This document shows positions 60,748 to 64,000 of a stretch of DNA of 64,000 nt, piece by piece. A program made the translations under genes and the position numbers. Below the pieces are notes generated by a model, which was given only the letters and a program-made list of their open reading frames with translations, was not told the DNA's origin and searched no databases. Source of the DNA: an uncultured Oscillospiraceae bacterium (lineage in GTDB: Bacteria; Bacillota; Clostridia; Oscillospirales; Ruminococcaceae); assembly GCA_949295465.1 (NCBI GenBank), contig CASFKY010000068.1, positions 1 through 64,000 on the forward strand, read 5' to 3'. Within the stretch, counting starts at the first letter, position 1. Every line of letters starts with the position of its first letter.

Positions 60748-60780
60748 CTGTATCGGCTTCTTTCCTGGAAAATCAGGGGA

Positions 60781-60822
60781 AAAACAACAAAACCCGTGTA
60801 CAAGTTATTATACACGGGTTTT
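60781..60822 (-). terminator. Terminator after the LysR remnant
   Basis: AAAACCCGTGTA and its complement TACACGGGTTTT (12 bp) with a 10-nt loop and, on the minus strand, TTTTGTTGTTTT. Confidence 0.75.
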
Positions 60823-60875
60823 GGCTTTGGGGCCAGGGGCCGGCGCGGAGCAAGCCCGGCGGGCCCGGCCTTCCC

Positions 60876-61822
60876 TCACAGGGGATCGGCAGGCAGGGCG
60901 ATGGGGATGGTGTGCAGATAGTACTGACGCACCAACTCCATGGCGTCCTGCACCGCAGGGGAGAGATAGCTGTTCATTTTATATACGATGGACAGCGGGA
61001 TCATCAGATCCTGCGCGTGCAGGTCGAACATGACCAGTTCCGGGCGGGTGTACAGGTCGGTCAGCCCGGTCTCCACCAGAAAGCAGAAGCCCAGCCCCTT
61101 GGCCACAAGGTTCAGAACCGTGGCGTTGTTGGTGGTGTAGAGACGCTCCAGAAAGGTGAGATGTTTCCGCTCCAGAAAATTGTTCACATGCCTGCCCACC
61201 GCCAGGTTCCGATTGAGGGAGATGAACCTCTTTTCCTGAAGCTCGGCCAGGTCGATCTCCTCCCCATGGGCCTGCTGCTGGGCAAAGAGGGCGGCGACCG
61301 GGTCGGCCCGGTGCATCACCAGCAGGATGCGCTCGTAGGCAATGACCTCCTGGACCAGATCGATGCCGCCGGAAATTTCGGGCGAGGTGTTCATTACCGC
61401 GAAATCCACCGTGTCGTTGCTGACCAGGGTAAACAGCTCGTTGACCGGGAACTCGGAGAGGGTGATCCGGGTCTGGGGATACCGCTGCATGAAATCCGGG
61501 AGGATCTCGGGCAGCAGGATGGGCCCCGCCAGGTGCCCGCGCCCATGTTCACCATCTGCATCCGCCTGCTGTTGAGCTCGCTTTGCAGCTTGCGGAACAG
61601 GAAATTGCTGCTCTCCAGATACCGCTGGTAGATGCGGCCGGACTCGGTGACCTGGATGGGATTTTTGGATCGGTCCAGCAGCTTGATGTCCAGCGCCTGT
61701 TCCAGCTTGGAGATGTGCTGACTCAAGGAGGATTGGGAGATGTACAGCTTTTCGGCGGCCTTGGAGATGCTCCTCTCCTGGACAATGGTCAGAAAATATT
61801 CAGGGTTACGGTTGACAAACAT
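60876..61822 (-). pseudogene. Frameshifted LysR-type regulator (paralog 2)
   Basis: This frame should encode a 315-residue LysR regulator but is broken by a one-base deletion. The first part (from MFVNRNPEYFLTIVQERS at 61822, GAAGGAG upstream) holds the complete DNA-binding domain through about residue 100; the effector domain reads on in the next frame. At 61521-61527 the coding strand reads GGGGCCC; one more base there would restore WRGPILLPEIL, which aligns with WRASTLLPDIL of the paralog at 6197-7201. The gap of 947 bases is one short of 316 codons. It may be a true mutation or a sequencing error in a GC run; truncated it would leave a DNA-binding fragment. Confidence 0.85.
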
Positions 61823-61857
61823 GTTTGAAATTTCTCCTTCAGTGGAAATGCTGCAAT

Positions 61858-61902
61858 GAAAAATGAATGGCCCATAAGAGACCACATTGTCTCTTATGGA
61901 CC
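61858..61902 (-). terminator. Hairpin after the small membrane gene
   Basis: A 14-bp stem (61869-61882 with 61889-61902, one mismatch) with a 6-nt loop, followed on the minus strand by ATTCATTTTTC, between the small membrane gene and the LysR gene. It could be a terminator or an operator. Confidence 0.6.
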
Positions 61903-61917
61903 ATGGCTGCCGGGAAA

Positions 61918-62157
61918 TCAGTCGTTCGACGCGTTGGCCTCGTGGCGCAGGTACGATAGAATGATGGAAGAGATCGCCGATACGGTGGATATGATGCCGC
62001 CGTAGGGTGTCAGGGTGTTGTAAGCGGCGGCGGCCAGCCCGCCGTTGAGCGTAACCAGCCCCACGCATTGCAAAAAGAGCATGATCACCGACATGGCCAC
62101 GAAAATGGTGACGCTGATCACAAACAGAATATCCAGAATTTTAGAGATGCTGTTCAC
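61918..62157 (-). CDS. Small two-helix membrane protein next to TRAP-like permease
   Basis: A 79-residue protein starting at a GTG (62157) preceded by GGAAGGGGG. It has two hydrophobic helices, about residues 6-33 (ILDILFVISVTIFVAMSVIML) and 52-68 (YGGIISTVSAISSIIL), and a polar C terminus. It sits 17 bp after the large permease gene, where TRAP systems usually place the small DctQ-type subunit; however it is about half the size of DctQ and I cannot confirm that family. It may be a minimal accessory subunit. Confidence 0.65.
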   Translation of the reverse strand: MNSISKILDILFVISVTIFVAMSVIMLFLQCVGLVTLNGGLAAAAYNTLTPYGGIISTVSAISSIILSYLRHEANASND

Positions 62158-62174
62158 AGTGAGACCCCCTTCCT

Positions 62175-63539
62175 TCACCCGTTCATAATGGGAAGTATGC
62201 CCAGGGCGATCAATCCGCCGATGATGACCACCGGGACTACATAGTGGAAGACCAGCGGCTTGAATGTGACCTGTATGTTGTTCACACCCGCCAGGCCGCA
62301 GGACACGAAAATGGGGGAGGAGCTGGGGGGCGAAGCGCCCTCGGTGGACATCCAGATCAGGAATGCCGCCACCGCAGCGATGGGGCTGATCCCCACATTG
62401 GTCAGCACCGCATAGGCCACGGGCCCCATGGCGATGGTGGTGGCCACGCCGCTCAGCGGGCCGGCCACCAGGGCCACCATGATGCCCACAATAAAGACCA
62501 GAACCGCCTTGGGCAGGGTGAGAGATTGCAGCAGTGCGTTCAGGTCTTCGCCGAACCCGACCGCAGACAGCACGTTGCTGCCCGCAATGGCAAACAGGAA
62601 GATGCCGCCCACATTGGCAAAGCTCTTTTCGGTGCCCTTCAAAAGGTCGTACCAGCCGCCCAGCGAGTGGGGCAGGCGCTTCCAGCCCTCGATGATGCAG
62701 ATCACGCTCATCAGGATGGGCACCCAGATCACGATGCTGATGGAATCCATCCCTTCGGTGCCGAAAGCGGAGGCCTCCAGCACGCCGGACAGGGGACCGA
62801 TGCTGATGAGCAGGGGGATGACGATGCTCAAAAACATGAGGAGCGAGGGCCAGTTCTTCTTCAGGGACTGGCCGATGGGAAGGATGTTCCCGTGGTCCAG
62901 GGCCGGCACATGGTATTTGCTCACATAGAGCCGCACAATGATCAGCCGGTACAGAACGCACCACAGGCCGGCGGTGAGCATGGCCAGATAAAAGTTGTCG
63001 ATGGCCACCGCCGCCGCCACCTGGGGCAGGCCCAGCATGATGAACATGGCGGAGGAAGCGGGGAAGGATTGACCCGACCCGGCGTTCCCGGCGGTGATGG
63101 TGGCGGCGGCCTCCTTGGGCCAGCCGGATTCGATCATCCAGGGAATGGTGATCGTGCCCACCGTGGCGGCATTGGCAACCGAGTTGCCCGATACCAGACC
63201 GAACAGGCCGCTGGCCACCACGGCCACATAGGCGGAGCCTCCCCGGATCCGGCCGATCAGCGAGTTCAGGATCTCAATCAGCTCCCCGATGATGCCGGTC
63301 TTGGCCATGATGGCCGACATAAAGACAAACAGCATGGTGGCAAGAAAGATCTCTTCGGTGGCCGCGCCATACAGCGCGTCCAGGATGGTGGTGAAGTAGC
63401 TGCCGACTCCCCCAAACAGAGCCACCACCAAAAATCCCAGCAGCATGGCCTCAGTGATGGAGCGTTTGATCAGGGTGCTCTATAGGATGACAACTGCCAG
63501 ATAGACGGCAAATGCCCATACGCCCATTCCTATTTCCAA
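62175..63539 (-). pseudogene. TRAP-like large permease with in-frame amber codon
   Basis: The coding frame begins at a TTG (63539) eight bases after AAGGAGG, and starts EIGMGVWAFAVYLAVVIL, a normal first helix. The 20th codon is TAG (63480-63482), after which the same frame continues STLIKRSITEAMLLG and runs 423 more residues from an internal ATG at 63446, which lacks a good ribosome site. The protein resembles DctM/TRAP large permeases: about 11 helices, with SGNSVANAATVGTITIPWM near residue 95 and AGNAGSGQSFPASSAMF. So the gene is either broken, read through, or started at 63446. A sequencing error is possible. The substrate is probably an organic acid. Confidence 0.8.
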
Positions 63540-63732
63540 CTTTCATTCCTCCTTATATCAGGACATTGGTTTGATCTTTGCTCGATTCTCCTTTTGCTCA
63601 AATTTGTGGCTTTACACTCCCCATAAGTTGGTCGGTTTGGCTTCGATCGAAAAACAGTACCGTTAACAATTGCTATATCTACGGTACGGCAAAGACCAAA
63701 TTTTGTCCAATTCGAAGTGCATAATAGCATTA

Positions 63733-63784
63733 TAAGCAAAACTTAATGTACACAATAGGCCACTTGTCATAAGTAAAAACTTAT
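63733..63784. promoter_or_regulatory. Putative LysR recognition sites, TRAP-like locus
   Basis: ATAAGTAAAAACTTAT (63769-63784) matches the dyad at 7198-7213 in 14 of 16 positions. A shorter copy, TAAGCAAAACTTA (63733-63745), overlaps the proposed promoter, whose TATAAT (minus strand) is at 63734-63729. The 63540-63982 gap is AT-rich and holds no other recognised gene. Confidence 0.5.
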
Positions 63785-63982
63785 CTTGTTATGACTCTTA
63801 AACTATTGGAAAAAAGGGGACAAATCCGATAAGATGAAAATTAATCAGGGCTAAAAACAGGCGGCCCAAGGGGCGGCCTGTCGGAGCAGTTTTCGGGGGC
63901 TGCAAAACGCAGCCGAGGCCTGAAACAGAACCCGGATACACCACAAACCCAAGTTTTACTGTGTTGAGAGAGGAGAAGAGAT

Positions 63983-64000
63983 ATGAAAGCTGCATTTGTT
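63983..64000 (+). CDS. Start of a new gene (partial)
   Basis: GAGAGGAGAAGAGAT is followed by ATG AAA GCT GCA TTT GTT (MKAAFV) at the window edge. MKAAFV is the usual opening of zinc-type alcohol dehydrogenase or quinone oxidoreductase proteins, but six codons are too few to assign. Confidence 0.45.

Noticed and set aside
60796-60806. ACAAGTTATTA, an 11-bp match to the LysR-like dyad, upstream of the MATE gene at 60747
   Set aside because: It lies in the arm and loop of an intrinsic terminator and is not at -65 of any promoter I could recognise, so it is not counted as a site.
61918-62964. A 348-codon open frame running through the TRAP-like permease into the small membrane gene
   Set aside because: Only its last 79 codons, from the GTG at 62157, look like a protein; the upstream part is an off-frame reading of the permease.
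63530-63995. Two short minus-strand open frames (63530-63739 and 63798-63995)
   Set aside because: No ribosome site or family features; they overlap the promoter region of the TRAP-like gene.

Overview
The window is a stretch of a high-GC, low-repeat Firmicutes chromosome, most likely a gut member of the Clostridia (Oscillospirales/Ruminococcaceae-like). The evidence is a Gram-positive gene set with strong GGAGG ribosome sites and AUG/GUG/UUG starts, group II ECF modules, NiaR, DUF1292, DUF1847, DUF3783, DUF5711 and CvpA genes, a ClpE-type ATPase, TRAP- and GntP-type carriers, and a beta-glucuronidase of the kind found in the gut. No rRNA, tRNA, CRISPR array or complete insertion sequence was recognised. 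The taxonomic placement is an inference from gene content, not from a marker search.

Layout. 0.1-6 kb: cation/proton antiporter, HD phosphohydrolase, tadA with an SDR reductase, GH25 muramidase and an AI-2E family permease. 6-9.2 kb: a LysR-type regulator followed by an FAH-family hydrolase and an atypical SDR. 9.3-20 kb: small conserved genes, a CNNM/CorC transporter and aroF (DAHP synthase), both preceded by long leaders with intrinsic terminators, then DUF3783, ApbE, MATE, LysR and D,D-carboxypeptidase genes. 20-32.7 kb: a dense housekeeping block (ruvCAB, glmM, a methyltransferase, ecfA1-ecfA2-ecfT, truA, DUF5711, cvpA, clpE-like). 32.8-38.6 kb: beta-glucuronidase, ftsH with a small coiled-coil gene, a 107-bp symmetric inverted repeat, a GT8 glycosyltransferase and a TetR regulator. 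38.9-53.4 kb: PRPP synthetase, peptide-binding lipoprotein, murD-GNAT-PLP lyase, an alanine/Na+ symporter, a VWA protein, DegV, glgB, niaR and DUF3810. 53.5-64 kb: an accessory, organic-acid-like region with GntP permease plus DUF6282, a Cys-rich KTR protein, an IlvD/Edd dehydratase, FtsW/RodA, MATE, and a LysR/TRAP-like locus carrying one frameshift and one in-frame amber codon; the window ends on the first codons of a new gene.

How the parts may work together. A 16-bp dyad of the form AYAASTAAWAACTTRT-like occurs upstream of three loci: the FAH-SDR operon (7198-7213), the IlvD/Edd dehydratase (57895-57910) and the TRAP-like permease (63769-63784). In the first two it is centred about 65 bp upstream of the start predicted from a canonical promoter, the textbook place for a LysR-type recognition site, and two closely related LysR paralogs are encoded next to the first and third loci. 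Dehydratase, SDR and FAH hydrolase are the three enzyme types of the non-phosphorylative diketo-hydrolase routes for sugar acids, so I propose a dispersed sugar-acid regulon.

The second striking point is transcription attenuation. The aroF leader encodes a 30-residue peptide with five Tyr and three Phe, followed by a perfect 11-bp terminator, a classic ribosome-mediated attenuator layout. The CNNM/CorC leader has a consensus promoter, an 11-bp terminator and an overlapping short acidic-start reading frame.
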